DNA from: Sphingobium sp. Cam5-1
Lineage (GTDB): Bacteria > Pseudomonadota > Alphaproteobacteria > Sphingomonadales > Sphingomonadaceae
DNA: 64,000 bases
NCBI RefSeq assembly: GCF_015693305.1
Contig: NZ_CP065139.1
Coordinates: forward strand, 248,001 to 312,000
Reading direction: 5' to 3'
In this document: positions 18,157 through 27,994 of the stretch, in pieces
Position numbering within the stretch: position 1 is the first letter of the stretch
How the letters are laid out: the number at the start of each line of letters is the position of its first letter
Made by a program: the position numbers and the translations under genes
Notes under the pieces: model-generated
Database searches by the model: none
The model's input: only the letters and a program-made list of their open reading frames with translations
Told to the model about the DNA's origin: nothing

Positions 18157-18618
18157 CTACATTTTCCGTCGAAGCCGTACTATCGTCTCGTCCAGCATGG
18201 ACAAAAAGCGCGACCGATCCGCCTTTCCGAACGGTGCTGGACCCCCGAGGGCATCACCGGCCATGCCCGCCCGCAGGTCAGCCATGATGGCTCGTGTCGC
18301 GACGGCACTGCCAATGGATGCAGGGGTAAAAGGCTTCCCATTCGGGGCGATCACAGCCCCGCATCCAGCCTTGAGGCACCGGTCGGCCAACAATATGTCG
18401 GCAGTGATAACGATGGAGCCTGCGTCCACATGTTCCACGATCCAATCATCCGCTGCATCAAATCCGTCACTCACCACTATCCGCAAGACGAGTGGATGCG
18501 CCGGCACCCGGATGGGGCTGTTCGAAACAACGATGGCGGGTACGTCATACCGCCACGCGACCTTGTAGATCTCGTCCTTTACGGGGCAAGCATCGGCATC
18601 GATTAGGATTTGAGGCAT
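18157..18618 (-). CDS. yaiI: YaiI/YqxD (DUF188) family protein
   Basis: 153 residues from the ATG at 18618. The hallmark DADACPVKDEIYKVA at the N-terminus, VSDGFDAADDWI in the middle and ITADILLADRCL with GKPFTPASIG toward the C-terminus define the family, a PIN-like fold with conserved Asp residues that suggest metal-dependent nuclease chemistry. No function is established for the family. The longer frame upstream (to 19167) is antisense to yaaA and is not coding. Confidence 0.88.
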   Translation of the reverse strand: MPQILIDADACPVKDEIYKVAWRYDVPAIVVSNSPIRVPAHPLVLRIVVSDGFDAADDWIVEHVDAGSIVITADILLADRCLKAGCGAVIAPNGKPFTPASIGSAVATRAIMADLRAGMAGDALGGPAPFGKADRSRFLSMLDETIVRLRRKM

Positions 18619-18858
18619 CCGCTCGCTGTAACCGGCTTCGTCAGAACCTTGAAGAGCCTTCTGAAAGGCGCATTTCGACAGGATCAGTTTCGCGCGACTA
18701 TCAGCGTGGCTTGGAAATCTGCGCGTCGCGGCTGGTCGGGTGAACGTGGGCAAGCCTGATCCGGGGAAATTTATATCGGCCGTTGAAGTTGGGGTCGCGC
18801 TTAAAGTCTGAAGATCGACGGTTTGACGCCCGGGGCTGCCGCAGCTACCGCCCGAGGC

Positions 18859-19611
18859 ATGATTGTCCTGCTTTCTCCCGCCAAGACGCTCGACTTTGAG
18901 CGCGCCTTGCCGCCACTCGCCGTCACTACCCCGCATTTTGCCGAGAAGGCGCGCGGTCTCGCCAAGTCGGCGTCGAACCTGTCGCAAAAGCGGCTGGCGG
19001 AGCTGATGCATATCTCGCCGCGCCTCGCAAAACTCAATGCGGACCGTTTCCGGGACTTTGCCGATTTGCCCGAGCGGCAAGCGCTGTATGCTTTTGCCGG
19101 GGATGTCTACACCGGTTTCGAGGTCGATACGCTGGACGAGGCCGGAGTCGCCTTTGCACAAGATCATGTGCGGATGCTCTCGGGACTATACGGGCTGCTC
19201 CGGCCTCTCGACGCGATCCGCCCCTATCGTCTGGAAATGGGCACCCGCTGGGCGCCCCGGCACAAGAAGCTGACAGACTGGTGGGGCGATCGCATTGCCA
19301 CGCTGCTGCGGGCGCAGGTTGCGGAGGAGGGATCGGACACCGTGCTCAATCTCGCAAGCCAGGAATATTTCGCGGCTGTCGAAGGCAAGCTGGAAGGCTT
19401 GCGGGTGATCAACATAGATTTTCGAGATCCTGGTCCCAATGGTCCGCGCTTCGTGAGCTTCAACGCGAAGAAGGCGCGAGGCATGATGGCGCGTTGGATG
19501 TGCGAACATCACATCACCGACGTTGAGGCCATGCGCGGCTTTGACAGCGACGGATACCGGTTCGATCCGGAAGAGAGCGAGGTCGATCGCTGGCGCTTCA
19601 CACGATCATGA
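18859..19611 (+). CDS. yaaA: Peroxide stress protein YaaA (DUF328)
   Basis: 250 residues from the ATG at 18859, giving the canonical N-terminus MIVLLSPAKTLDF. Further family segments: YAFAGDVYTGFEV, LSGLYGLLRPLD, MGTRWAPR, NLASQEYF and KKARGMMARW. In E. coli YaaA lowers free iron during H2O2 stress and binds DNA. The 12 residues ahead of this Met in the open frame are not conserved in the family. Confidence 0.92.
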   Translation: MIVLLSPAKTLDFERALPPLAVTTPHFAEKARGLAKSASNLSQKRLAELMHISPRLAKLNADRFRDFADLPERQALYAFAGDVYTGFEVDTLDEAGVAFAQDHVRMLSGLYGLLRPLDAIRPYRLEMGTRWAPRHKKLTDWWGDRIATLLRAQVAEEGSDTVLNLASQEYFAAVEGKLEGLRVINIDFRDPGPNGPRFVSFNAKKARGMMARWMCEHHITDVEAMRGFDSDGYRFDPEESEVDRWRFTRS

Positions 19612-19660
19612 GCGGTGCGGCCGAGCGCCTGCCGTTGTTGTTGGTACGGCCGGTATCCCG

Positions 19661-19738
19661 TTAAGTTGGGAATGAACGGCCTGCATTGATGACAAGAACG
19701 TCACCATCGGGGGTCTCAAATTTGACGTACCCGTTCAT
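19661..19738 (-). CDS. Possible 25-residue coupled micro-ORF
   Basis: Its ATG overlaps the TGA of the upstream 63-residue gene (ATGA at 19735-19738), the usual sign of translational coupling. The peptide reads MNGYVKFETPDGDVLVINAG followed by five more residues, and looks like a beta-hairpin of a real protein. It may be a genuine small ORF or the stump of a longer gene cut by a stop. Confidence 0.35.
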   Translation of the reverse strand: MNGYVKFETPDGDVLVINAGRSFPT

Positions 19739-19926
19739 CGAGTTTTCGCTTCCGGGCCGGACGGAGCAGAATCACTGCTTTTCTTAGCTTTATGCTTTGC
19801 GAGCAGTCCGTCCAGTTCCGCTATACGAATGCGCTCCGGAGTATCCTTCGCAAGGCCCTTCAGCCTGCATTCGGCCCATAGGCTTCGGCGCTCTGATTCC
19901 AATGCTTTCAGATACAAATCGGCCAT
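19735..19926 (-). CDS. Hypothetical 63-residue charged protein
   Basis: Begins MADLYLKALESERRSLWAEC, is predicted to be largely helical (RIRIAELDGLLAKHK) and ends in a Lys/Ser tail. A good ribosome site (GGAGAG) sits just before the ATG, supporting translation. No family is recognised. It is coupled by ATGA to a 25-residue ORF. Confidence 0.55.
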   Translation of the reverse strand: MADLYLKALESERRSLWAECRLKGLAKDTPERIRIAELDGLLAKHKAKKSSDSAPSGPEAKTR

Positions 19927-20051
19927 ATTCTCTCCGAAATTCCGGTGGACGCACAGCGTTAATGGGCTGTGTTGAGCAGCTCATTCGAGGCGGTGTGAGT
20001 CCGGCTCGCCCATATATACAGGGCGCCTGCTGGCACCGGCGCGGGCATCAC

Positions 20052-20423
20052 TTATCTATTTCGAGCTTTGCGCGCAGCGTAGCGCGCATCGCGCGCGGCC
20101 TTCATTTCAGCGGCGCTGGGGGGCGTCAGCCTGGCGGCCTTGAGTGCTGCCGCAGCCTCCGCGGCGGCTTGCTTTTCAGCTTCTGCCGCCAGTTCCGCCG
20201 CTTTGCGTTCCGCCTTTTGAGCCTTGGCTAAAGCAGCAGCCTCAGCCTTGGCAGCCCGCTCGATTGCAATTGCTTGATCCTTGGCTTCGCGCGCTCGGCG
20301 TCGCTCCGCCATAATTGCCTCGTCGACGGGCGGCTTGGCTCTCAACGCATCCAGGGCCTTCTGTTTGGCCGATCCTGCTGCGGCGATACGATCTTGGAAC
20401 GAGGGAGCTTTATAAGAAGGCAA
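20052..20423 (-). CDS. DUF6481-like Ala/Lys-rich protein
   Basis: 123 residues, N-terminus PSYKAPSFQDR then a long Ala/Lys/Glu helix and a basic Arg-rich end (AARKARNR). This matches the small sphingomonad proteins grouped as DUF6481, which often lie near cold-shock genes; the family assignment is from memory. The only fitting start is TTG at 20423, preceded by AAGGAT at proper spacing, so the start codon is unusual. Function is unknown. Confidence 0.65.
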   Translation of the reverse strand: MPSYKAPSFQDRIAAAGSAKQKALDALRAKPPVDEAIMAERRRAREAKDQAIAIERAAKAEAAALAKAQKAERKAAELAAEAEKQAAAEAAAALKAARLTPPSAAEMKAARDARYAARKARNR

Positions 20424-20650
20424 TGCTTATCCTTGAATTCGATATAAATCGCGCACCGGGCGCTAAAAAATGCGGCATGAAGCGTCGCAGCGGGTGCCAT
20501 TAGCAAAAAACCTTCCCGATCTCAATATCGCCAGACTACTGGCGCTTCATGACCACCGCCTTCTATTGCTTCGGGCTCGCGAATGGCGATAAAACGCACG
20601 TTGCCGTTCTTTTTTAGATCGGCTAAGCATGTCTTCGTGAGAGGTGAGGC

Positions 20651-23600
20651 ATGATGCGGGGAAGTTCGTTCACATTGAAGTTGGCGCTGATGATTTGCGC
20701 CGGCCATGTTTCCTCTGCCATTGCACAAAATGCCAGCGGAGCGCCTTCTCTCAACGCGGATATATTCCGAAATCCTCCTGCTTCTGTACGGCCCATTTAT
20801 CGTTGGTGGCTTCCCCTCGCGGCGGTCGAGGAGGACGAACTTCGCCGTGAAATCGACCAGATGGTGCAGGCGGGCGCGGGCGGCGTGGAGATCGCAGCCA
20901 TGCCCGTCCCCGGAGAAACTGGCAGCGACCCGGCATTTCTGAAGGATAATGGCTTTGGCAGCAGCCGATGGTCCCGGACCCTTGAAACAATATTCGATCA
21001 TGCAGGCGGCAAAGGCCTTCGTGTCGATGTGATGGTTGGCCCGCACTGGCCCACCAGCGTTCCCAGCGTGTCCAGCCTGGACGATCCAGCAGCGCAGCAA
21101 CAGCTTGTCGCCGGTTACGCGCGCATCGCGCCGGGACAGCGCTGGACAGCTGCGCTTCCACTACCCGCCAAATCCAGCACCGGTGCAGACACGCGCCGCA
21201 CGCTCGTGGCCGTGCTCGCGGCACGCTGCGCGACGGATGCGTGTCCGGAAACCGGAGGCACGCGGATGATCGATCGGCAGTCGGTACAAGACCTGACGGC
21301 AAAGGTTGCAAAAGACGGAACCTTGTCTTGGAACGCCCCGGCGGGCGCTGACCCATGGTGGGTGATTGCCCTGTATCAGGTTCCCGACGGTCAGAAGCTC
21401 GAAAATCTGAGCGCGAGCACGCCAAACTATGTGATCGATCATATTGGCCCTGCGGGCGCCCGCGCGGTCACTGATTTCTACGATCGCTCTATCCTCACGC
21501 CCCGTCTCCGTTCCCTGATCCGCACTAATAAAAGCTCCTTGTTCGAGGACAGCTTCGAACCGTCCGAAGGCCTCAAATGGACCTCGACCTTCCTCGCCGA
21601 ATTTAAACGGCGCAGGGGCTATTCACTCACGCCCTATCTTCCCCTTCTGGTCGGTGGCGGCGTGGGTGCGCGCAAGGGCTTCTTCGACTATGCCGATACA
21701 GGTGAGCGGGTGCGGGAGGATTATCGCCAGACCTTTTCCGATCTCTATGGCGACAATCATATGAAGCCTTATGCGCGCTGGGCGCATGGTGTGGGCATGA
21801 CCACCCGTCTTCAGGTCGAAGGCGGGCCGATGGAGATCGCCGATCTCGCCGCCCTGCCGGATATTCCGGAAGGCGAGAACCGCAATTTCCTCAACAATCC
21901 CGAACTGTTCAAGGTGATCGGCACCGGCGCGCAGCTCCGCCTTATGGAAGCCCCCTTGTCCACCGAATGCTGCCCGATCCAGGCTGGCACCTGGGCGACC
22001 ACGGCAGGCGGCAAGCCTTTCACCATCGCGCAAGGGACTGGCGCACCGTTCGGGCAGGCCGGCAACGATGCGAACTTGAACTGGGTGTACAAAGCGTATG
22101 CAGGGGGCGTGAACCAGCTGGTCTGGCACGGCTTCCCCTATATCGCGACGCCAGAGGGCAGCGGCGTGCGCTCTCGCTGGCCGGGCAACAGCTTCGACGG
22201 CAACAAGGAATTTTCCGAAGCCTTCGGCCCAAGGATGCCGCAATGGCCAGACTACCGGCTGATCAACGATCACCTCGCGCGGCTGCAACTTGTCATGCGG
22301 CAGGGTCGTCCGCGCTATGACATCGCGGTCTTCTGGCATGACTTCGGGGTGAAGGGGATCGCCCCTAATGTGACGGCTTTCACAGGCTATCCCGGCCTTT
22401 CGAAAATGCCGTCGACCACGTCTCCGCTGGCCGCCGCTGGCTTTACCCATCAATATGTCAGCCCATCCTATCTGACGAGATCGACCGCCCGTGACGTGCG
22501 CAATGCTGTCTGGATGCCCCATCGCATGGGGTTCAAGGCCATTCTTCTCAACGATCAGGCGGTGATGCCGGTCGATAGCCTGCGCCGCATTCGCGATGTC
22601 GCCCGCCTTGGGGTGCCGTTGATCATCGCGGGCCGCGTGCCCGAGCGGACGCCAGGACTTGCCGGAAAGCGTGGCGGCGACGCGGAGCTTGCCCGGCTCG
22701 TGGCGGAGCTTAGGACGCTCGCGCAGCGATCTGATGCGCGGGTCCGCTTCGTTGCCGACGAGGCGGAGGCATCCGTTGCACTAGCTGGGCTAGGCGTTGA
22801 ACCGGCAGCGGCGCGCGCGCCCGGGGATGGTTCATCCGACATTCTTACTGTTCGGCGGCAAACCGCAGACACCGATTACTATCTGCTGTTCAATCAGGGC
22901 ACGCAGACGACGAGCGAGACGCTTAGCTTTGCAGGCACAGGCATTCCGTTTGAACTGAACAGCTGGACGGGTGAAATCCTGCCCCTGGGACTGTACGAGC
23001 AAACCGGCGGCGCAGTCCGCATTCCGATCACTTTGGCGGCGAACGACGTCAAACTGATTGGGATAGGCCGTCCGCTGGACCTGAAGTCCAGCCCTGCTAT
23101 CCACGCAGTCGCCACCACGGGCCACACCATAGGCAGCGACGGCGCGGGGCTGGTCTTGCGCGCCGATCGATCAGGGCACTTCCAGACTAAACTGTCGAAC
23201 GGCAAAGTCGTCCAGACGCGCGTCCAAGCGCTGCTTCCCCCCATGCCGCTTGACCGCTGGACCCTGGGCATCGAAAGCTGGACCGCAGATCATACGGGCC
23301 TGCCCGGCCTTGACCATACACGTCGGCAGCGCTTGCCGGATTTACCCGTGAAGGCTGGAGCCGATCACAGCCTGCCGGGTTGGAGCGCGCTGGGGCATCC
23401 AGACAAGGCAGGCCGCGGCTTCTACACCGCCGACATTCAGCTGCCCGCGTCGTGGAGCAAGGGCGATGGCGCCTGGCTTGATCTCGGACAAGTGGTGGAC
23501 ACCTTCCGCCTGACGGTCAACGGCATGGCGGTGCCACCGTCCAGCTATCAGGACACATCCCGCATCGACATCGGCCCCCTCCTGCGGGCGGGGGCAAACC

Positions 23601-23740
23601 GCATTGAGGTGCGTGTTGCCACGCCTCTTCGCAATGCCGTGGAAGCGGCCACGAAGGAAGGGGCCAAGATGCTGAAGCAGGTGGGGCTGATCGGCCCGGT
23701 GATCTTGCGCCCTTATCGCGACGTGGCGCTGGGGCGCTAG
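20651..23740 (+). CDS. Exported glycoside hydrolase, GH106 (alpha-L-rhamnosidase type)
   Basis: 1029 residues. Signal peptide of about 26 residues (FTLKLALMICAGHVSSAIAQ), then the GH106 opening RPIYRWWLPLA, EIDQMVQAGAGGVEI, the catalytic-domain segments LFEDSFEPSEGLKWT and VGMTTRLQVEGGP, and a C-terminal beta-rich domain (WLDLGQVVDTFRLTVNG) as in GH106 enzymes. It would release L-rhamnose from plant pectin side chains or glycosides in the periplasm or outside. A GAGAGGTGAGG ribosome site precedes the start. It lies 28 bases before the GH43-like gene, so the two form an operon. Confidence 0.85.
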   Translation: MMRGSSFTLKLALMICAGHVSSAIAQNASGAPSLNADIFRNPPASVRPIYRWWLPLAAVEEDELRREIDQMVQAGAGGVEIAAMPVPGETGSDPAFLKDNGFGSSRWSRTLETIFDHAGGKGLRVDVMVGPHWPTSVPSVSSLDDPAAQQQLVAGYARIAPGQRWTAALPLPAKSSTGADTRRTLVAVLAARCATDACPETGGTRMIDRQSVQDLTAKVAKDGTLSWNAPAGADPWWVIALYQVPDGQKLENLSASTPNYVIDHIGPAGARAVTDFYDRSILTPRLRSLIRTNKSSLFEDSFEPSEGLKWTSTFLAEFKRRRGYSLTPYLPLLVGGGVGARKGFFDYADTGERVREDYRQTFSDLYGDNHMKPYARWAHGVGMTTRLQVEGGPMEIADLAALPDIPEGENRNFLNNPELFKVIGTGAQLRLMEAPLSTECCPIQAGTWATTAGGKPFTIAQGTGAPFGQAGNDANLNWVYKAYAGGVNQLVWHGFPYIATPEGSGVRSRWPGNSFDGNKEFSEAFGPRMPQWPDYRLINDHLARLQLVMRQGRPRYDIAVFWHDFGVKGIAPNVTAFTGYPGLSKMPSTTSPLAAAGFTHQYVSPSYLTRSTARDVRNAVWMPHRMGFKAILLNDQAVMPVDSLRRIRDVARLGVPLIIAGRVPERTPGLAGKRGGDAELARLVAELRTLAQRSDARVRFVADEAEASVALAGLGVEPAAARAPGDGSSDILTVRRQTADTDYYLLFNQGTQTTSETLSFAGTGIPFELNSWTGEILPLGLYEQTGGAVRIPITLAANDVKLIGIGRPLDLKSSPAIHAVATTGHTIGSDGAGLVLRADRSGHFQTKLSNGKVVQTRVQALLPPMPLDRWTLGIESWTADHTGLPGLDHTRRQRLPDLPVKAGADHSLPGWSALGHPDKAGRGFYTADIQLPASWSKGDGAWLDLGQVVDTFRLTVNGMAVPPSSYQDTSRIDIGPLLRAGANRIEVRVATPLRNAVEAATKEGAKMLKQVGLIGPVILRPYRDVALGR

Positions 23741-23768
23741 CTGGTATAACTATATCGAGGAAGAGTGC

Positions 23769-24974
23769 ATGAAGTTATCGAGACGGGAGATGGTCGAGGC
23801 GGGCCTGTCGGCTTTTACGCTGACATGCGTCGCGTCAACAAGCGTGGCGGCGAGAAGCCCCGGCAGTGGCGTTCGCCGGACCAGTATTAAGCCGGGCGAA
23901 CTGTGGACCGACACGGCGGGCAAGCCGATCCAGGCGCATGCGGGCGGGGTCATCCATGTCGACGGCGTCTTCTACTGGTATGGCGAAAACAAGGAGTTCA
24001 CGACCGGTAAGGACACTCCGGAAAGCTGGGGTATCCGCATCTATCGTTCGACCGATCTCTATAATTGGGACGATGCCGGGCTCCTTATCCCGCCCGACAG
24101 GTCAGGCGCAAAGACGGCGCTCAGCCCCAGCGTCTTCCCCGAACGCCCGCATATCCTTCACAATCGCAAGACCGGTAAATTTGTCTGTTGGATCAAGGTG
24201 CGGGGCCTTGGTCCTGAACATCGGATCGTGCTGACAGCGAACAAGATCACCGGGCCTTACACCATGGTCAACGAGCATCTTCTGCCAGCGGGCATGAAGG
24301 CGGGCGATTTCGACATGGTAGCCGATCACGAAACCGGTCGCGCCTATATGTATTTCGAGCATGACCATAAGGAACTGGTCTGTATTGAACTTACCGAAGA
24401 CTGGTGCGGGGTAACCGATCAACTATCCCGTCACTTCCCGTCCTCAGCGCCCGACACCAAGGAGGGAATTGCCTGCTTCCAGCGTCGCGGCAAACTGTAC
24501 CTGACCGCGTCGGGCATGACGGGCTATTTTCCCAACCCGTCCAGCGTCGTCGTCGCGAAGGATTATCATGGACCGTTCGAAGAGCTTGGCGACCTTCATC
24601 CTGGCGATCGCAGCCGCACGTCGTTCAACTCTCAGATAAGCTGCATCTTCAAGCACCCCCGAAAGAAAGATCTCTACATCGCCATGGCGGATAGATGGTT
24701 TCCGCAATTGGGTGAGCTTGGCGGGGAGGAGTTCAACAATGGCAACATCTCGGAAAATCTGAGGTCAGCGATCCGCAAGATCTCGTCAAAGCCCTCGCCA
24801 CCTCCGACACCGGCAGAGGTGAAGGCTCTTCAGTTCTTCGTGAAAAGTGGCGGATCGGCTTTGACCGGCGTCAATACGTCGATCTCGCGTTATGTCTGGC
24901 TGCCAATTCGTTTCTCAGAAGATCGCCCGACGATAGAGTGGAGCGATGAATGGCGAGTCAACGACTACTCATGA
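23769..24974 (+). CDS. Exported GH43-like beta-propeller glycosidase
   Basis: 401 residues. N-terminal LSRREMVEAGLSAFTL resembles a Tat-type or lipid-free signal peptide cleaved near 29. The five-bladed propeller begins PIQAHAGGVIHVDGVFYWYGE and continues with IYRSTDLYNW, ERPHILHN, DFDMVADHETG and ASGMTGYFPNP, the pattern of GH43 galactan/arabinan-type enzymes. Catalytic residues cannot be fixed by eye. Its partner upstream is the GH106 rhamnosidase, so rhamnogalacturonan-like or arabinogalactan side chains are a fair guess. Confidence 0.75.
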   Translation: MKLSRREMVEAGLSAFTLTCVASTSVAARSPGSGVRRTSIKPGELWTDTAGKPIQAHAGGVIHVDGVFYWYGENKEFTTGKDTPESWGIRIYRSTDLYNWDDAGLLIPPDRSGAKTALSPSVFPERPHILHNRKTGKFVCWIKVRGLGPEHRIVLTANKITGPYTMVNEHLLPAGMKAGDFDMVADHETGRAYMYFEHDHKELVCIELTEDWCGVTDQLSRHFPSSAPDTKEGIACFQRRGKLYLTASGMTGYFPNPSSVVVAKDYHGPFEELGDLHPGDRSRTSFNSQISCIFKHPRKKDLYIAMADRWFPQLGELGGEEFNNGNISENLRSAIRKISSKPSPPPTPAEVKALQFFVKSGGSALTGVNTSISRYVWLPIRFSEDRPTIEWSDEWRVNDYS

Positions 24975-25323
24975 TTGCGTTTAAATAAGCAGCATAGCGG
25001 GCCGCCCGACGAACGAATTTGTCGGGCCTCGTTAAGCCGCCGGGTTTGTCATCGAGCGACCGAGTTGATTATCGCTTGCCTCGATGGCAGCTGCCTCAAC
25101 GTCTCCACTTCAGCCATCACGCTCGCTCCTTCCAACCCGGCGTGGGCTACCGCTGGTTAGGCCCAAATCCAAGATGATCGCGCGCGGTCGCTCCCATGGG
25201 AGGACCCGGAAGGCAGGAATGAGCGGGCTGATCATCTGAACCCGCCCGCGGCGATCAGCATGTCCTTACGATCCGCGAGTAGGTCACGTGGGGAGAGCGC
25301 CGCTCCAGCCCGTTCGCCGCTCC
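24975..25323. other. Intergenic stretch between convergent genes
   Basis: 349 bases. A perfect 7-bp hairpin (GCCCGAC 25004-25010, GTCGGGC 25021-25027) lies 30 bases after the GH43-like gene and could end its transcript, but it has no T-run. The rest shows no gene or repeat that I can support. Confidence 0.45.
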
Positions 25324-27105
25324 CTAGCCCCGCGAGATCTCAAGGCCTTCGAGATCGCCCTTCTCCCGCCATTTCCTCAGTTCCTCGAAATATACCATGG
25401 TACCGCCCGCGAAGGGAGCGTTGCGCGCCATCTTGGGATCACCGAGCGATCCTTCGTTGTTGTAGAAGCCAGGCGTGCAATCGGTCGAAAATTTCGCGCT
25501 CCCAGTCAGGTGCGAGAACAGCACGCCAAGCCAGCTTTCCTGCGCCTGCTCGGTCGGCTCGAAGGTTCGGGCCTCCAGCTCCACCATGCGCTTGATCGTA
25601 TAGGCCGTCTGGATTGCGACCTGATCGAGAATGGGAACGACGTTGACGCCGGTGCCACCCTGGATCAGGCTGGACATCACCAGATTGGGAAATTTTTTCG
25701 TATACATCCCATGCAAGGTCGCTGCCCCCTCCCCCCAAGCGTCGGTCAGGGCCTGTCCGTCCCGGCCGTAGAGTTCAAAGCCGAGCCTGCGCGTGTAGCC
25801 TGTCGACACCTCAAATCCCGAGGCGTAGATCAGGCAGTCGACCGGATAGTCGATGCCGTTTACCACGACGCTATTCTCGGTGATCCGCTCGACGCCCTTC
25901 CCGTCGGTGTCGACCAGCGTGACGTTCGAACGGTTGAAGCTCTGCAGATACTCGTCATGGAAACACGGGCGTTTGCACATGGTATTGTACCAAGGCTTCA
26001 GCGCTTCTGCCGTGGCGGGATCCTGCACGATTTCATCGATGCGTGCGCGGATCGCCTCCATCCGGGCGAAATCGTTCAGCTCATATTGATCATCGTCCGC
26101 CGCTCCGCCTTCGAAATTGACGCCGCCCGAAATCTGGGTCCAGCCGTCATTGACCAGATCTTCGTCCATGGGCTGACCGCTGACCAACGCCTCGAAATTC
26201 TCGATCCGGCGCTGCTGCCAGCCTGGCTGAAGCGATTTGACCCATTCCGGATCGGTGGGCTGGTTGTTCCTGGCTCCCACGCCAGAGGGCGTACGCTGGA
26301 AGACGTAGAGATGCTCTGCGTGGTGGGCAAGATTGGGTACCGCCTGTACGGCAGTCGCGCCCGTGCCGATGATGCCGACGCGTTTGTCCTTCAGACTATC
26401 CATCGGCTCGGTCGGACTGCCACCGGTATAATGATAGTCCCAGCGGCTGGTGTGGAAGCTGTGTCCCTTGAACGACTCGATCCCTGGGATGCCGGGCAGT
26501 TTGGCCTTGTGCATGATCCCGCCAGCGATGACGAGGAAGCGCGCCGCCAGCACGTCGTCATGATTGGTCCGGACCAGCCAGCGCGCACGCGTCTCATCCC
26601 AGCGAACTTCCGATACCTGCGTCTGGAACAGTGCGCGGTCGTACAGGTCGAAATGGCGGCCAAGCTGCTGGCAATAGGCGAAGATCTCCCCCGCCTTGGC
26701 GTATTTCTCCGTCGGGATGTAGCCGGTTTCCTCAAGGAGCGGCAGGTAGATATAACTCTCGATGTCGCAGGCTGCGCCCGGATAGCGGTTCCAATACCAG
26801 GTGCCGCCGAAATCGCCCGCCCGGTCAATAATGCGGAAATCGTCGATGCCCTGCTGCCGCAGTCGTGCACCGGTCAGAATTCCACCAAATCCGCCGCCAA
26901 CGATGGCGACCTCTGTCTCTTCGACGATCGCGGAGCGCGTAAAGCCTGGCTCCACATAGGGGTCGGCGTCGAAGTCGCGAAATACCGCGTTCGGATCAAG
27001 ATATTGGTTCGGACCATCCGCCCGCAAACGCTTGTCGCGCTCAATACGGTATTTTTCTCTTAGCGCTTCAGGGGATATCCGGATCATATTCTTAACATCG
27101 CTCAT
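25324..27105 (-). CDS. Flavin-containing Baeyer-Villiger monooxygenase
   Basis: 593 residues. FAD site [14 protein letters not shown] near 67, BVMO fingerprint [12 protein letters not shown] near 215, and the NADPH Rossmann motif [12 protein letters not shown] near 240, in the usual order for cyclohexanone/phenylacetone monooxygenase-type enzymes. It inserts one oxygen next to a ketone, making an ester or lactone. The fingerprint ends in Asp rather than Pro, a known variant. It is last in a minus-strand run with two VOC proteins, overlapping the nearest by 4 bases, and acts plausibly on a cyclic or aryl ketone of the local pathway. Confidence 0.9.
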   Translation of the reverse strand: MSDVKNMIRISPEALREKYRIERDKRLRADGPNQYLDPNAVFRDFDADPYVEPGFTRSAIVEETEVAIVGGGFGGILTGARLRQQGIDDFRIIDRAGDFGGTWYWNRYPGAACDIESYIYLPLLEETGYIPTEKYAKAGEIFAYCQQLGRHFDLYDRALFQTQVSEVRWDETRARWLVRTNHDDVLAARFLVIAGGIMHKAKLPGIPGIESFKGHSFHTSRWDYHYTGGSPTEPMDSLKDKRVGIIGTGATAVQAVPNLAHHAEHLYVFQRTPSGVGARNNQPTDPEWVKSLQPGWQQRRIENFEALVSGQPMDEDLVNDGWTQISGGVNFEGGAADDDQYELNDFARMEAIRARIDEIVQDPATAEALKPWYNTMCKRPCFHDEYLQSFNRSNVTLVDTDGKGVERITENSVVVNGIDYPVDCLIYASGFEVSTGYTRRLGFELYGRDGQALTDAWGEGAATLHGMYTKKFPNLVMSSLIQGGTGVNVVPILDQVAIQTAYTIKRMVELEARTFEPTEQAQESWLGVLFSHLTGSAKFSTDCTPGFYNNEGSLGDPKMARNAPFAGGTMVYFEELRKWREKGDLEGLEISRG

Positions 27106-27506
27106 GAGCTGGCTCCGACGAACTGCATGACCTCGATGCTATGCCCCTCCGGGTCGGCGACGATTGCATAGCGGAAATTATGTTCTTGCAGCGTTTCGGC
27201 CGCTCTGATGCTGGTGCCGCCAGCGGCCAATGCAGTAGCCACGACGGTATCCACATCATCGACCATGAAGGCAATCGCTGCCTCGCCAGGCGTTGGGGTG
27301 GGCCTGTTGACATAGTGCATCAAAGCGAGTTGCTGGTCGCCTTCCCCTGACCCCATCTTGAGAAAGATTTCGATATGCGGATCTGCGGTTTCGAGGCCAT
27401 CGAAACGTCCGACTTCCTTCATTCCGAAGGCGTCGCCGTAGAAACGTACCAACGTGTCTGGGTCTCTGACCATCAGCTTGAAATAGAATAGCGAAATCTT
27501 GCTCAT
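27102..27506 (-). CDS. VOC-family protein (glyoxalase/dioxygenase fold), copy 1
   Basis: 134 residues with the beta-alpha-beta-beta-beta pattern of the vicinal oxygen chelate fold: [23 protein letters not shown] at the N-terminus and [15 protein letters not shown] at the C-terminus, where His/Glu metal ligands normally lie. Start is coupled by overlap to the BVMO downstream. It is a paralogue of the next gene; reaction not identifiable. Confidence 0.8.
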   Translation of the reverse strand: MSKISLFYFKLMVRDPDTLVRFYGDAFGMKEVGRFDGLETADPHIEIFLKMGSGEGDQQLALMHYVNRPTPTPGEAAIAFMVDDVDTVVATALAAGGTSIRAAETLQEHNFRYAIVADPEGHSIEVMQFVGASS

Positions 27507-27553
27507 GATTGTTCGTCACCACGTCAAAGTTGCTGAAATACGGTCGATGTTTT

Positions 27554-27943
27554 TCAAAGGCCGAATTGCATGACCTCAATAGCATGACCTTCGGGGTCGG
27601 TGATCGTTGCCCAGCGAAAATTATGTGCATCCAAGGTTTCGGCCGGCAAGATTATGCCGCCGCCTCTGGCCTGTGAAGCAGCCACAACGTCGTCCACATT
27701 CCCCACCGTGAAGGCGACCCTCACTTCGCCAGGTTGGGGCGTAGGCTTGGTGAAATATTGCATCAGGCACAGTTGCTCGGTGTCTCCTGCCGACAGGTAT
27801 ATCTCCAGGTGAGGGCGTACATGTTCGGGTTCGTAGATACGCCGGATTTCCTTCATTCCGAACACCTCACGATAGAAAGGCGCCAAAGCCTCCGCATCGC
27901 CGACCATCAATTTGACATAATATAGTGAAGTATTACTCATCAA
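27554..27943 (-). CDS. VOC-family protein, copy 2
   Basis: 129 residues, same fold and much the same motifs as its neighbour (YYVKLMVGDAEALAPFYREVFGM and ITDPEGHAIEVMQF; also shared PTP-PGE near 70), so the two arose by tandem duplication and have diverged. Lies 47 bases ahead of copy 1 and 51 bases after the SDR gene on the same strand. Possibly acts on the lactone or hydroxy product of the monooxygenase; this is inference. Confidence 0.8.
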   Translation of the reverse strand: MMSNTSLYYVKLMVGDAEALAPFYREVFGMKEIRRIYEPEHVRPHLEIYLSAGDTEQLCLMQYFTKPTPQPGEVRVAFTVGNVDDVVAASQARGGGIILPAETLDAHNFRWATITDPEGHAIEVMQFGL

Positions 27944-27994
27944 TTTCTCTCGCTGCTATCAAATTAATGACGTCTGATATTCAACTTCATGATG

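Noticed and set aside
17945..18157. GTG-started 70-codon minus-strand ORF overlapping the YaiI stop
   Set aside because: No recognisable pattern and no good ribosome site; described only as intergenic.
20529..20544. Perfect CGCCAG/CTGGCG hairpin
   Set aside because: No T-run and no gene ending at it; too short to call a terminator.
20522..21100. Minus-strand ORF whose last 30 residues look protein-like
   Set aside because: Most of it is antisense to the GH106 gene. The C-terminal part lies in the short gap but has no start of its own; perhaps a gene stump, too weak to report.
25288..27063. Plus-strand open frame of 591 codons
   Set aside because: Antisense to the BVMO gene, which has clear FAD, NADPH and BVMO motifs. 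The plus-strand translation is Arg/Ala-rich with no domain pattern, a high-GC shadow.
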